In this document: piece by piece, positions 18,967 to 30,352 of the stretch
Position numbering within the stretch: position 1 is the first letter of the stretch
How the letters are laid out: every line of letters begins with the position of its first letter
DNA from: Argyresthia goedartella
Lineage: Eukaryota > Arthropoda > Insecta > Lepidoptera > Argyresthiidae
Direction: 5' to 3'
DNA: 64,000 bases
NCBI GenBank assembly: GCA_949825045.1
Contig: OX463813.1
Span: 1,426,001 to 1,490,000, forward strand
Notes under the pieces: model-generated
The model's input: the letters and a program-made list of their open reading frames with translations, nothing else
What the model was told of the DNA's origin: nothing
The model's database searches: none
Position numbers and translations under genes: made by a program

Positions 18967-21280
18967 TCAATCAACGTTCGATAGCGGTAGCGGACATATG
19001 TTGTTAAACGCGCGTTTGATCGTTCCTTTCGCGGTTTTTATGATAGCGACGCGAGCGATGCCGTCGCTCCCAGGCTGCGTTGCGACGATCTTCCCCATCT
19101 TCCACTGGCAGGGTGGTAAGCGTTCTTCTCGTACCAGGACGACGACCCCTGCGGCGAGGCCCGGACCACGGGCGCTCCTCCACTTTGTCCGCTCCTGCAG
19201 CGTGTTGATATAGTCGCGTGACCATCTTCTCCAAAAGTTTTGTGTGATCTGTTGAAGTTGTTGAAAGTGTGTTAGCCTATTTTGAGGCACATCGGTATAG
19301 TCCTGTTCTGGTAGCGATGTCAGTGATCTGCCGACCAAAAAGTGAGCTGGCGTTAGGATAGGTATAGGTTCAGAATTAGAAATGGGACACAAGGGACGGG
19401 AATTTAATATTGCTTCTATTTGAACTATAATGGTAACAAATTCTTCATATGTCAACAAAGCCTGACTCAAAACTCGTTTCATATGATACTTGCAGCTTTT
19501 GACGGCTGCCTCCCACAGACCTCCCATATGGGGAGCGTAAACAGGAATAAAGTTCCACCTTATACCCTCGTCTGCGCATTGAGATGATAATTCGCTCGAT
19601 TTTTCGTTTAAGAAGGTAAACAATTCTTTAATTTCATTGTTCGCGCCATGGAATGTAGTGGCATTGTCACTCACCAATTCTGCTGGTTTACCTCTTCGTG
19701 CTATGAACCTACGAAGCGCTGCCATGAATGCGGCCGACTCGAGTCCTGTAATTAATTCCAGGTGAACGGCCTTTGTTACTAGGCAAATAAATACCGCGAT
19801 ATAGCATTTATTTACCTTGTAACCACGTCCTCTCCTGTCCCGTATATTAAAGGGCCCAGCATAATCCAACCCAGTGCTACTAAATGGGGGCGCTGGGTTT
19901 AACCTTGATGCAGGTAAGTTACCCATAACTGGTGTAGTCGTTTTAGGTTTAGCTCTAAAGCATGTGACGCATTTATTTACTATTTTTCTAGCCATCATTT
20001 TTCCCTTTGTGGGCCAGAAACGGTCGCGAATGGTGGCTAGTAATAATTGGGGTCCTGCATGGAACAATCTTACATGTTCGCCTTGCATAATAAGGTTGGT
20101 AAGAATGTGTTCATGATGAAGTAATAAAGGGTGTTTTTTATTATATGAGTATTGTGAGTGAGTTATCCTCCCGCCCACGCGAATTAATCCGTCAACAATA
20201 AATGGCTGTAACGATAATAATTTAGATGTATTTGGCAATGGGTTATTTTTTAATAGGAGATTATATTCCTGTGGGTAGGATTCGATTTGAGACTGTTTAA
20301 TTAATGTGTGTAAGGAATTACTAATTTCTTTTACCGATAATGGACCTACTAATCTATTATCCGGCTGGGACGTACGTACCTTGCACTTCAGGTTATGTAT
20401 AAAACGCAATACATAACCAAGTACACGTACTATCTTCGTGTCACTAGACCATTTGTGAAATAGGTACTGGAAGGTGGGGTTTGCATAAGTTTGAGTAGGG
20501 AAACTACTAGTTGTTGTAGTATCTTCAAGCCTTGAGTCATGGTTCGACAACAATGGCTCACTACGCACCGGCCAAGTACTATTTTGTTGACTCAACCATG
20601 ATGGCCCACACCACCACATACGCGTATTTCCTAGTTTACTTGGATCCACTCCTCGTGACAAAAGGTCAGCTGGGTTGTCTTCTGACGACACCCATCTCCA
20701 GTCTGTTTTGTTTGTGATTGCAAGTATTTGTGCAACTCTGTTGTTTACAAAACAGTTAGGTTTTAAGCTATCGTTTTTTAGCCATGCTAGTACGATGCTT
20801 GAATCTGACCATAGGTAAATGTTTTTTATATCACATTTAAGAGCCTTTTTTACCCTATCTATGTGAGTTGCGAGTAGTAGGGCTGCGCAAAGTTCTAATC
20901 TGGGTATAGTTTGACTTTTTATTGGCGCGACCCTTGACTTGGTATACAGTAGGTGAACTTGGATATTACCTACTTCATCCATAGATCTAAGATAGATAAC
21001 GGCACCATATGCCTTGTTAGAGCTGTCAGAAAATCCATGGATTTCAATTTTTATACAATTTGAAAGGAGTGTAAATCTTGGTATTCTTAATTGTTGCAAA
21101 AATGAGATCTCGGAATAGAATTTCTTCCATTCTTCTGTTAGTTCTGGTGACAGTTGCGCATCCCAATCTGTCTTGGTTTTGAAAGTTGCTGAATAAATAT
21201 TTTTGCCTTCACTATCACGGCACCTATTAACCCTAATGGATCAAAAATAGATGAAATAATTGATAGCACCTTCCTTTTTG
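18967..21280 (-). pseudogene. pol: B pol, second part: RT connection, RNase H and integrase
   Basis: The long open part is 18967-21099 (710 codons). In order it holds RNase H (HGFSDSSNKAYGAVIYLRS, WSDSSIVLAWL), an integrase HHCC domain (HAGPQLLLATIRDRFW ... CVTCFRAK), the DDE core with D in GLDYAGPF, D in LVSDNATTF and E in GGLWEAAVKS, and a C-terminal basic domain. Upstream, 21100-21280 codes for the RT connection ([15 protein letters not shown]). There, near 21190-21240, the expected reading passes through a +1 frame and back, suggesting two compensating small indels. The catalytic residues of RNase H and integrase are all present, so the protein may have been functional recently. Confidence 0.88.
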
Positions 21281-21284
21281 TTAA

Positions 21285-21993
21285 CCCGTCGCGTGATTGG
21301 CTCTGGGCCGTGTAGAAGTGGCTCGGGTGTCAGGCCATTTCGCGATGTAATTATTTTTTCGACCGAGATTCCGTATGACTCAAATTAGAGAAGGTACGAC
21401 GTAATTATTCAACAAGTATTATATACACTGTAATCTGCATGAAATTTCCTATCCGATTATTATAGTTGTTATGGTAATAAAAACTTACATGCTGTCAAAT
21501 GACGAGATGAATTTCATTTTCCCGCTATTTTGACACTACTTTGAACTATTTCTTGCTATTTTCACTAATTACTTATTCACTAGCACTGAACTAACACTTA
21601 TAATATGATCTGCATATTATCTAGTACTGTTTACACAATTTTCACACTCCAAATCACCATAATAAAGCTATAAATGAATAATAAACACGAAGAGATAAAA
21701 TGTCAACAACCGCCATTACGCACCGTGCGATTCGGACTACAAACAAAATTTGATCTGTTTTCGATGAGAATTAAGTTTTTTTCTAAGACATGCAGTTTGA
21801 TTGGTTAACAGAAATTAATCGTAATGACCCATAGGCCAATAAAACAATGAATTTTGGGCATTGAGAACGCACTGGTCATAGATTTATAGAGCCAAATCAG
21901 TGTGGCCATCTAACGTACACCCGTCTGTACGCTAAGCACTTAAGCCTTTAAAAATTTGCCGTACATACGGCTGTACGCTAAACGTTTGACGGG
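21285..21993. mobile_element. piggyBac-like MITE with TTAA duplication
   Basis: A 709-bp non-coding insert flanked by TTAA on both sides (21281-21284 and 21994-21997), with termini CCCGTC... and ...GACGGG. Near its right end CTGTACGCTAA occurs twice. No transposase is encoded, so it was moved in trans. It lies inside the RT reading frame of element B. With one TTAA and the insert discounted, the frame on either side is continuous, which fits the exact TTAA-specific insertion of piggyBac transposases. Confidence 0.85.
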
Positions 21994-24934
21994 TTAATGG
22001 GTTAGTACTTTGGTCCTTTTTTATCGTGTACATAAACTGGTCAGAATTATCGCACCATGCCAAACCTAGTACCTTATGGATTTTGTCCCCTAATTCGGTA
22101 GGTAGGTCGGTAGGTTTAGTGGTTTGATGCGTGTTTTCCGATTTACCTACACCTACCCTATTCAAGATAGTTTCTGAATTGGATTTCCATTTTCGTAAAA
22201 TGAAATTTGCCTTTCGCAGAATGTCATCCACTTGTTTTGCTACTGTTGCTACCTGCTGCTCATCAGTTCCCCCATAGAGTAAGTCGTCCATGTAGAACTG
22301 TGACGTAATGGTTTCCGCAGCTATTGGGAATGTATTTTGGTTTTCATATGCTAATTGCAACAAACATCTTGTTGCTATGTGTGGTGCAGCCTTAAGACCG
22401 AAACTTAAGGTTGTTAGTGCATAAACTTGTAACTTCTGATTGGTGTTTTCACGCCAGAAAATGCATTGCAGCTGGTGTTGTTCAGGAGACAAATAAATTT
22501 TTCTATACATTTTCTCTATATCTGCATTTATAACATATTTGTAAGTTCTAAAACGTAACAATATGTCTATCAAATCGTCCTGTTGTATCGCGCCCTTATA
22601 TTGGAGGTCATTTAGTGACAAACCGCTATCTGTTTTACACGATGCGTCAAAAACTACACGTATGGGGGTGGTGGGTGATTCTCGTGTCACGGCGTGATGT
22701 GGTAAAAAGTTGTAGGTATTTTCATAATTATTATTTATTTTAATCATATGGCCGCTTTGTTCGAATTCTTGCATAAATTCTACGTATTTTTGTTTGAAAT
22801 AAGGGTTCCGTTGAAACTTTGATTCTAATGCTTTGAACCTCCTGTAAGCAATATGTCTAGATTTACCTAACTCGCGGGATGGTAACTTGAGTGGGATTTC
22901 AACGACGAAATTACCGTCAGAGTTGCGTGTATGAGTTTTTAAAAAAATCTCCTCGCATTGTGTCTCATCACCCGGTAAACAAGGTACGGAACCTTCTTCT
23001 ATTTCCCAAAATCTTTGTAACTGATTTTCAATTACAAAGTTGCATCGCACTGATTTTGTTTCTAATATGCTATTTACCGAACCCGAAATCACCCATCCCA
23101 AGCGTGTACGTTGTAATGTTGGTAACCCTACCCCGAGCTTATGTTGACCGATACACATTAAGTTATAAAATTGTTCGGCACCTATAATTAAATCTACTTC
23201 GCCCGGCGAACAATAGCCGCTGTCGGCTAGCTGATAACGCGATGGGATTCGTAAACAATTTTTTTCTGGTAATATTACGTTCAAACTACAAATAGTAGGC
23301 ACAATAAAACAGGTCATATTTGTTTGGTAGGTATTGTCCAATGAATTCAAGTTAATGTCACAATAATGTTGTACGTTTGACACACTATTATTGAAACCGA
23401 TTACTTGCATATTAAATGATTTCCTATCAAGTTGCAATTTATTGCACGCATCTTCCGTAATGAAATTAGACTGAGAGCCCGAGTCTAAAAGGGCTCTTAG
23501 CCGTTGTGGCTGGTTGTGTTTATCTAAGATAAATACTTGTGCTGTGGATAATAAAACTGGTTTTGGTTGGGGGTGAACAGACTGAGAGTAAGTGTTATTT
23601 TGTATGCTACTGGTTTGAGTTGTGTTTACTAGTTGGTTGTTATTAGTACTTGGTTGATTTGGAGGTTGTTCCTTGGTAAACGTTGTGGTTGTTGTTTGAT
23701 TGGTATCATCTGATCTGTGTAAAAGCGTGTGGTGCTTGCGTTTACACAGACGGCAGGTACTAGCCCTGCAGTTAGAAAATATATGTGTACTGGAAAGACA
23801 ATTGAAACATAAACGAAGTTTGTTTACGGTACGTATCCTAGCGCCCACATCTAGCGTTTGGAACTTTTGGCACTGGGTTATAAAATGTGATCCCGAACAT
23901 ACGGGACATTGGTTAGGTTTAGAATTAAATTTGGATTTTACCTTGGTAGGATCGGACGTGGTTACCATGGTCTTCCTTGAAGGCGTCGCGGCTGGATTGC
24001 CGCTTCCGCCGGCGTCGGTTCGCTCAGCTGATCCTGTAGTTTCAAGCAGGTCAGCGCGGTCCCTCAAGAAAGCCTTGAATTCCTGTAACGTTGGCAATTT
24101 CCTAGAATTATTTTTTTCTTCCCATTTAAATTTTAATTTGGTATCTAGTTTATTCTGCAAGATATAAATGATTATCAAATCCCAATTTTCTACGGGCACG
24201 TTCAAAGAGCGGAGGGTCCTAACATGCTTGGAAATATTATCATGGAGATTTCTCAATGATGATGCGGTTGTTGATACTGTATTAATATCAAAAAGAGCCT
24301 GTAAATGATTGAAAACTAGAACTCGTGGGTTATTGTAGCGTTCGCACAATAATTGCCACGCCAGCGTGTAGCTTTCACTGGTATAATCGAGCGAACTTAT
24401 GACCTCTAACGCGCTGCCCTGTAAACAACTGCGAAGATATTTAAACTTTATTATTGGTTGCATTTTACTCTGATTAACTAACGCGTCAAAAGTGTCTCGA
24501 AACTCCAACCACTGCCTTACGTCCCCACTGAAGGTGGGTAAGCTGATTTCTGGATATTTAATCGACTCACTGTCCACAAGAGGCGGTGGAGGCGGAGGCG
24601 GTTGCCCCTCATGCTTTGGCTTGGTGTCTTTGGTTGCTACCAACACCTTAGCCTTTGCAGATAGCCTGTAAAAGACTTGATCAAAGGTCTCCCTCTCCGA
24701 CATCTCGGTGTCAAGATCCTCATCCTGACTCATAGTATCTATACAATCCTGTGTCCTGCAAAAATCCTCATAAAGATCGGGTAATTTCTCCATTCGCAAC
24801 TTAATATCGATAACTGATTCTGCCGTTAATGCTGCTGGGTTAATGGAGTCTATATATTTTTTGAAAAGAGTCAATTTTCTCTTCGCTACACCTCGTTTGG
24901 ACTTAAGGTCCTTCAAATTACTGGAAACGTCCAT
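21994..24934 (-). CDS. gag-pol: B gag-protease-RT polyprotein, cut by the MITE
   Basis: The open frame has about 980 element codons, then about 20 read from the MITE before a stop at 21932. In order: basic gag N-terminus; gag core (KYPEISLPTFSGDVRQW at about residue 128); zinc knuckles starting CPVC at about 342; aspartic protease with LLDSGSQ at about 482; reverse transcriptase with IRVVFDASC, NADIEKMY and the catalytic YMDD at about 880. No stop separates gag from pol, unlike the A, D and E elements. The protein would make particles, cleave itself and copy the RNA in the cytoplasm. Everything seen is intact up to the insertion. Confidence 0.9.
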
Positions 24935-25493
24935 TATAAAAAGATAAAGATAAAGGAAACGAGAGGTTATTTCGAATATCTATCTAACTAAGATTAACTA
25001 AGCGATTAGCAATATTAAATGGGAATATAATGGAATGGGTGGGAATTGCCAGCTCACTTGCCCTTTTGATGACGATGCACGTGCCCACTAGGCTCTGGAT
25101 GCCTTTTGATGATGCAGCACGTGTCGACACGCACTCTGGATATCTTCCGCCTTCTCGGAGTAAGTACCACGGTGCCACACACACGTGGCAGTGGTTTGGT
25201 ATGGCCGTCGTTCAATGTTGCGTAGACAAGTTTCATTATCTCGCTAGCTCTCAGGCCACCTTTCACCCTTCTTCTTTGTTTCTGAGCTTATGCCTGTCGA
25301 TCTTGACCGATGAGGTGGCTTAGTCTACCACGTTACGAATTAAACGCTAAGTTGAAGGTAGACACCGGGCGATCTTCGGGGCGCGGTTGCGCAATTCGTA
25401 GCAAGTATCGTTGCCGCTGAATTTTACTAGCGCGGATCCCTTCCAGGCTAATTAATACGAAGACTCAAGCGTGTACTATTCGGGGTCACCATA
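24935..25493 (-). promoter_or_regulatory. B leader with primer-binding site
   Basis: About 560 nt separate the 5' LTR from the gag ATG. On the element strand the LTR is followed by TA and then TGGTGACCCCGAATAG, a good candidate for tRNA primer pairing. Small frames inside are not supported. Confidence 0.55.
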
Positions 25494-25825
25494 TGTCGCA
25501 CTCGGGACATAGAGGGTGAAGGAGCGAAATGAAAAGGCCGAAATTGATACGTGCGTTGTATTGGACGGTTGCAAGGCAAAAAGAGAGAAATTCCTTATGT
25601 CTACCAATTTATAGCACAGTTAGTAGGCGGTTTAGACTACTAGCGCCATCTATCATAAAATGCTTCAAGCTTATACATGTCTAACGTGTGATCAGTCAGA
25701 TCAAGGTCAATTTGTAATGCAAATAATATACAATGAAATCTATAGATGGCGCTTTTCCAAATAACAGTAATAAATTATACAGGTATACTCTATACAGGTA
25801 CATATGTTAAGTTTTGGACTCAACA
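25494..25825 (-). repeat. 5' LTR of B
   Basis: This 332-bp LTR is identical by eye to 18198-18529. The target duplication CCAAC follows at 25826-25830. Confidence 0.93.
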
Positions 25826-26530
25826 CCAACTTTGATCCGCTCTGATAACGGCACTAACTACGTCGGTGCGGAACGATACTTACGAGAGATAGTCAACTTT
25901 TTGAATGTAAATAAAGTGGATATTGGAACGGCCCTCTCCCGTCGGGGTATACAGTGGACCTTCAGCCCACCGAGTTGCCCCCACTGGGGTGGGATTTTTG
26001 AGGCCGTATTTAAGTCAGCTAAGACGCACTCGGGGCGTATAGTAGGTCAGACCGCGCTGACTTTTGAGGAGCTCGCGACATTGTTTTGTAAGATCGAGGC
26101 CGTTCTCAATTCGCGACCGTTGTGTCCGCTCAGCTCGGATCCAAATGACCTGGAGGCTCTGACCCCAGGCCATTTCTTGATAGGACAGCCACTTAACGCG
26201 TTGCCCGAGCACCCCTTCGAGGGAGTGAAATTGTATCGGTTGTCAAGGTATCAGATGTTGCAGCAGTTTACTCAGAATTTCTGGAAGCGTTGGTCGCTCG
26301 AGTATCTGCATATCTTACAACAGCGCCTTAAGTGGACTGACAAAACCAGCCCCCCTAGTGTTGGTGACCTCGTTCTGGTTAAGGATGCTAACCTACCGCC
26401 ACTACGTTGGCGCAGGGGGCGCATTGTTAACTTGTTCCCTGGCAAGGACGGGACCCCCCGGTCTGCGGAGGTTCTAGTAGGAGGCTCGGTTCAAAAACGA
26501 GCAACGTTGTCTCGGCTGCCCGTAGATTAG
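25826..26530 (+). pseudogene. pol: A1 pol, second part: integrase core and C-terminus
   Basis: The frame resumes after element B with LIRSDNGTNYVGAERYL (second catalytic Asp), then PHWGGIFEAVFKSAKTH (catalytic Glu), LNSRPLCP, LTPGHFLIGQPL and a C-terminal domain (VGDLVLVKDANLPPLRW) to a TAG at 26528. These are the standard Bel-Pao integrase C-terminal motifs. Because the first catalytic Asp is deleted upstream, this integrase cannot have been active even before element B inserted. The equivalent part of A2 is very similar. Confidence 0.88.
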
Positions 26531-26531
26531 G

Positions 26532-26551
26532 GGACAGGTGGGTGCCTGTCC
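26532..26551 (+). repeat. Hairpin between A1 pol stop and 3' LTR
   Basis: GGACAGG (26532-26538) pairs with CCTGTCC (26545-26551) across a 6-nt loop, two bases after the pol stop. The same hairpin is present in A2 at 44513-44532. It lies where the polypurine tract is expected. Confidence 0.65.
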
Positions 26552-26562
26552 GGGCGGGTGAT

Positions 26563-27109
26563 TGTTCGATTCCAAATCGATATTCGATCGATGGTTTCGG
26601 AACGGCCATTTTGAATTTGACGTTGCTGCCAACCTTGCAGTTTTTGACAACTGACAGACGAAAGCCCTCGCAATGTAAACGCGTTTGGATAGGGTATTGA
26701 AATTAAATCGCAGTCCATCTGGAATGTATTCGAGGTTCCCTCAGGATTGTCTATATAGCTGAGTGTGTTGTGGTTCCCCGAACCAGATAAAGTTCGCATT
26801 TACGTGGCCGATTGGTTTTTTACCACGTAACATAACCTGTGTTGGAACACTGTGCTGATCGAGGCTGGCCCGCCAGTCACACAGGAGGTTGGCTGAAGAA
26901 CCTGTCTACCAAGAAGAGCCTAGGGTGCACCCGGGCCTTGCAGAGAGACAGGAGGTTGACGGGACCGAAGCACAGACCAGGTTAGATCGACCCCAATAAT
27001 TAATAGCTCGGTGAATCGCCGACGTTCATACTTCTTGGCAACTGATCGCTACGCTACCTCGTAGCTGATGGGCCCCTACGAGGTCATTAGGTGCTGAGAA
27101 GCCTGAACA
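26563..27109 (+). repeat. 3' LTR of A1
   Basis: A 547-bp LTR identical by eye to 14395-14941. The target duplication GTAAG follows at 27110-27114. Confidence 0.92.
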
Positions 27110-27114
27110 GTAAG

Positions 27115-28640
27115 TTTCGTAAGGTATACCAGTGCGAAAAATTTAAGCTAGCTACTGTATTGGATAGGGTCAGCCATGTCAATAAGAGCAATCTTTCTGA
27201 GCTGTGCTTCAACAAGCATGGCAGTAGCAGAAAAAAAAATGAATCTGAATCTAATCTGATGTACATTTGTAAACAAAATCATAATACCTTGTTACATCAA
27301 GAGGAGGCCAGTGAGCCTGTTATGCTGCCTAGAGTGAGTTCCTTGTCAATGAGTAGGACTAATAATGTTTTATTACCTACAATAAAAATAGGGTTGTTAG
27401 ATCCCAATGGCAAGATGATCCATGTTCGTGCACTATGTGAATCAGGTAGTCAAGTATCATTAACTCGATCTGCACTTGCCACCAGAATTTAATTTTGTAT
27501 GTTTATTATAAATTTATAATTAAAAATTTGACTAGGTTGTAAGCTGTACAATGAATCTACCTCATCTGTGGGTGTATGTGATTCTGCTAACACAGTGAAG
27601 CAAAAAACGGAAGTAAATATTTACTCAAACACGAATGAAGTTGCATGCTGTGTTGTCGATACTATAACTAGTGATTTACCTCAGTTTGAAATAAATAGAG
27701 GACAAATTAACTTACCACCAAGCATATTGTTAGCCGATCCTGAGTTTGATGACTGTCAACCTATTAGCATACTTTTAGGATGTTATATATTTTTTAACAT
27801 CCTGCGTCGTGTCATCATCATCTTACTGTCATTCCGGCAGGGCTATACCTACGCAATACTTCGTTTGGGTACGTCGTTGCTAGCAGGGTTCCGCACGGCA
27901 GCAGGGTAAAGCCGCCCACAGCAGGCAACTTTTGTGGACATGTCGGTGTACACTCATCCGAACTCAGTGATCAAAGCGAACCGGTTGATAATATAGAGTT
28001 TATCATGCAGCAATTTTGAAAGTGGGATAGTATGCCTGAAATCTATCGGGAAGCCACAACAGAGCAACAATAAGCCGAAGAGATATTTTCAAAATCTGTG
28101 GCCCTCAAAGATAATAGATTTCAGGTGGAGTTACCGCTAAAACAGAGTTTAACTGATATAAACATGGATGATTCATTGTCACGCGCGTTCAAGCGTATTC
28201 ACACTTTAGAAAAAATATTTGCAAAAGATCCTTTACTGTTTCAAAAGTACAAAGCCTTTATTGAAGAATATCTCTCAAATGTTCAGTATGTAGATATAAG
28301 TAAGTAGGGCTTTGAGGGGAGGTAAGATATTTATTCTGCCTCATCATCCAGTCCACAGCAACTGTAAAACAATACAGTTGAGGGTCGTGTTCGACGGGTC
28401 TTTTCTTACGAGTCGCAACATTTCTTTTAATGACATGCTATTAAATGGTCCTATGGTACAAAATTACTTGGTCAGTTTATTGATTTTGTTTCGGCTGCAT
28501 CGATATTAACTCATAGTTGACATTCAAAAAATGTTCAAACAAACGAAACTGAACCCCGAGCATTGCGCGTTGCAAAATATTCCCTGGAGAGATTCTCCAA
28601 CGGAAAGCATTAAATGTATGCAATTACAAACTGTTACTTA
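27115..28640 (+). pseudogene. Bel-Pao element C: zinc knuckles, protease and start of RT
   Basis: This continues the gene cut at 14394. In order: a zinc-knuckle region (NLSELCFNKH, CKQNHNTLLH) near 27200-27300; a protease with RALCESGSQVSL where the catalytic DSG is ESG; a linker with LLADPEFDDCQPISILLG; a block at 28098-28307 resembling the pre-RT region (VELPLKQSL, RRIHTLEK-like); and the RT fingers (LPHHPV, LRVVFDGSF, NDMLLNGP, then VDIQKMFKQ). Similarity ends at about 28640 before the YxDD box. Stops and frameshifts are frequent. It is the oldest element of the nest. Confidence 0.8.
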
Positions 28641-29455
28641 TGGCCAAAAAAGCGCAACTTTTATTATTGTACCTGTATTTGTATTCTATTATATTTAATT
28701 GCTTTTGTTTATAGTATTATTGAGACTCTATTGTACCTTTTCGATATGACTGTCCCATTCACGCTCGTCCATCCCGTGATTTGTCGCGGCTAATGATTCT
28801 GATAGTACGATGGTACCTCTCGATCTATCCGTTTGCATGCGGTGCTGCCACCACATTCAAAATATGCTTCATACCGATGGTTTGCATATACTTTTTAAAC
28901 GAGGCGGATGTGAAACTACTATTACTTGATAGGTAAGTTGATTCTTCGTTTGAACTGCTAGAAATATATGACCTGGACCAACGGGACCGCCGCTTATGTC
29001 CGGTATTATCTTCACTTATTAAAAGCCAACTGTTATTTGGGTAAAAGTGTAATGGGTGGTTAACAAGACTAACAATACGAATGCATATTTGTCACTCTAA
29101 AACAAATCAGACGAGTCCAAACTCGAGGGGTTTACAAGTAGTCGTTGAAGAGTTCCACTATCCATTTTCAGGTCCAATCAATCCATCAACTACTCACCAA
29201 CACGATTCTAAAGAGCCCAAACTCGGAAGGAATGCGTTATTTTATTACAGAGTTATTTTATTGCATATATAAAATTGTCACCGAACTTACTTATTATTCC
29301 AAGTTTTAGCTCAATCGGTAACCGGGAAGTGGGTCAAATTTAACATGCAAGATTTGTTTAGGTACATAGTTACTTTATTACTTCCTTAATTACAGGTGAA
29401 TCCTATAAAAGCGTGTTGAAAATAACATCTCCCAAATAACATATAAAACTATATT
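28641..29455. other. No recognised gene
   Basis: AT-rich sequence without domains. The 63-codon frame at 29081-29272 has no motif I recognise. Confidence 0.4.
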
Positions 29456-29459
29456 ATAA

Positions 29460-29600
29460 TCAAAATCAAATCAAAAATCAAAATCAAAAATTGTTTATTT
29501 CATAACAAAAACATGTTTGCACAGACGTGGGATCTCCTTTTAAGTATTGCAATACCTGTATCAGGAGATACCTACCTTCCACAATGAACATTTAAAAAAT
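29460..29600 (-). mobile_element. Retroposon 3' end with stem-loop and GATTTTGATT tail
   Basis: On the minus strand this is a 3' untranslated region: a stem-loop with 7-bp arms (29563-29569 with 29532-29538, element order), an AATAAA-like site, and a terminal GATTTTGATTTTTGATTTGA tail at 29460-29490. It parallels the 3' end at 12779-12955. Coding sequence is missing, so it is a very short 5'-truncated copy. Confidence 0.65.
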
Positions 29601-29924
29601 AAACACATTTATTTATTTGTTTAAAAAATTTCTAGTGTGTTAACTAAGTGTCATTTGCACAGATAATTTGTGATTAGTGCGCTAAGCGATTATTACATTG
29701 TTATTATACAACTGCTAAATAGCATCATAATTTTGGTGCAAATGGACCTAAGTAACAATAATGAAAAGTTGTCATACTGTTGATAGCAACAGTAAGACAA
29801 CCTCTCACCGCCATCACTACAGAAACTTATATTTAATATTATAATCTCGAAGGGTTTAATGGGTTTGGTATTGTGAGCATAAAATAGTAGTTTATGTGAC
29901 TGCTACATAATGCCTAATTATGTA
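29601..29924. other. No recognised gene
   Basis: AT-rich spacer between a retroposon 3' end and a MITE. Nothing identified. Confidence 0.4.
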
Positions 29925-29925
29925 C

Positions 29926-30298
29926 AGTTTATCTACACACATATCATAAGCTCTCTTTGATGTGTTCAGGAACCGCATGTTTGACCGGCATTGTGGCGCT
30001 GCAATTGTTTAGCTTGTTCTTTAGTACCAACTTCACAAAGACGGGCGTCGGCGTTCGAAATTTGAATGCCAGTACCAACTTCACAGACAAACTAGAGAGG
30101 GCACGCAGGTGGGCGTCGGCGTTCGAAATTTGAATGTCATAATATGTAGAAAAATTACACATTATGGTCATAATGTGTAATTTTTCAGATAAATAATGAG
30201 TTTTTACCAAGTAGTTTAACATTATGCTGATCGTAACGTGTGGTTTTTGTACGCAGTAAAGAGGGTTTATGATACGTGTGTAGATAAAATAAACTATA
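29926..30298. mobile_element. MITE-like element with about 33-bp imperfect terminal inverted repeats
   Basis: AGTTTATCTACACACATATCATAAGC-type sequence at 29926-29958 recurs as its reverse complement at 30258-30298 with a few changes and one short insertion. The interior has a direct repeat GGGCGTCGGCGTTCGAAATT at 30043 and 30111, and GTACCAACTTCACA at 30023 and 30072. No transposase is encoded. The target duplication is not clear, so the superfamily is open. Confidence 0.55.
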
Positions 30299-30352
30299 CT
30301 ATAGTATAGGCTAAAGCGATATATGGAGATATTTTATTTGGTGAACAGGTAT

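Larger units (their letters stand above)
18198..25825 (-). mobile_element. Bel-Pao LTR retrotransposon B, recent, interrupted by a MITE
   Basis: Two 332-bp LTRs (18198-18529 and 25494-25825) appear identical by eye and have termini TGTTGAGTCC...GTGCGACA on the element strand. A CCAAC target duplication flanks it (18193-18197 and 25826-25830). The coding strand is minus: gag-protease-RT, then RNase H-integrase. Next to its 5' LTR, two bases in, lies TGGTGACCCCGA, a candidate primer-binding site. Next to its 3' LTR is AATGGGGGCAGGATA, a polypurine tract. The LTRs differ from those of the A and D families. It is interrupted by a TTAA MITE. Confidence 0.93.
14395..27109 (+). mobile_element. Bel-Pao LTR retrotransposon A1, internally deleted, interrupted by element B
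   Basis: The element is bounded by two 547-bp LTRs (14395-14941 and 26563-27109) that start TGTTCGATTCC and end GAAGCCTGAACA, and is flanked by a GTAAG target duplication (14390-14394 and 27110-27114). By eye the LTRs are identical. Coding order is gag, amber stop, protease remnant, RNase H, integrase C-terminal half. The reverse transcriptase is missing. Without element B it is about 5.1 kb, close to its inverted relative A2 (5,288 bp). It inserted into the gag of element C. Confidence 0.92.

Noticed and set aside
21932..21993. C-terminal 20 codons of the element B RT frame as genuine protein
   Set aside because: They are read from the MITE; the true continuation is on the other side of the TTAA insert.
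25494..25825. A solo repeat unrelated to element B
   Set aside because: It matches 18198-18529 throughout and has the paired target duplication, so it is the second LTR of B.
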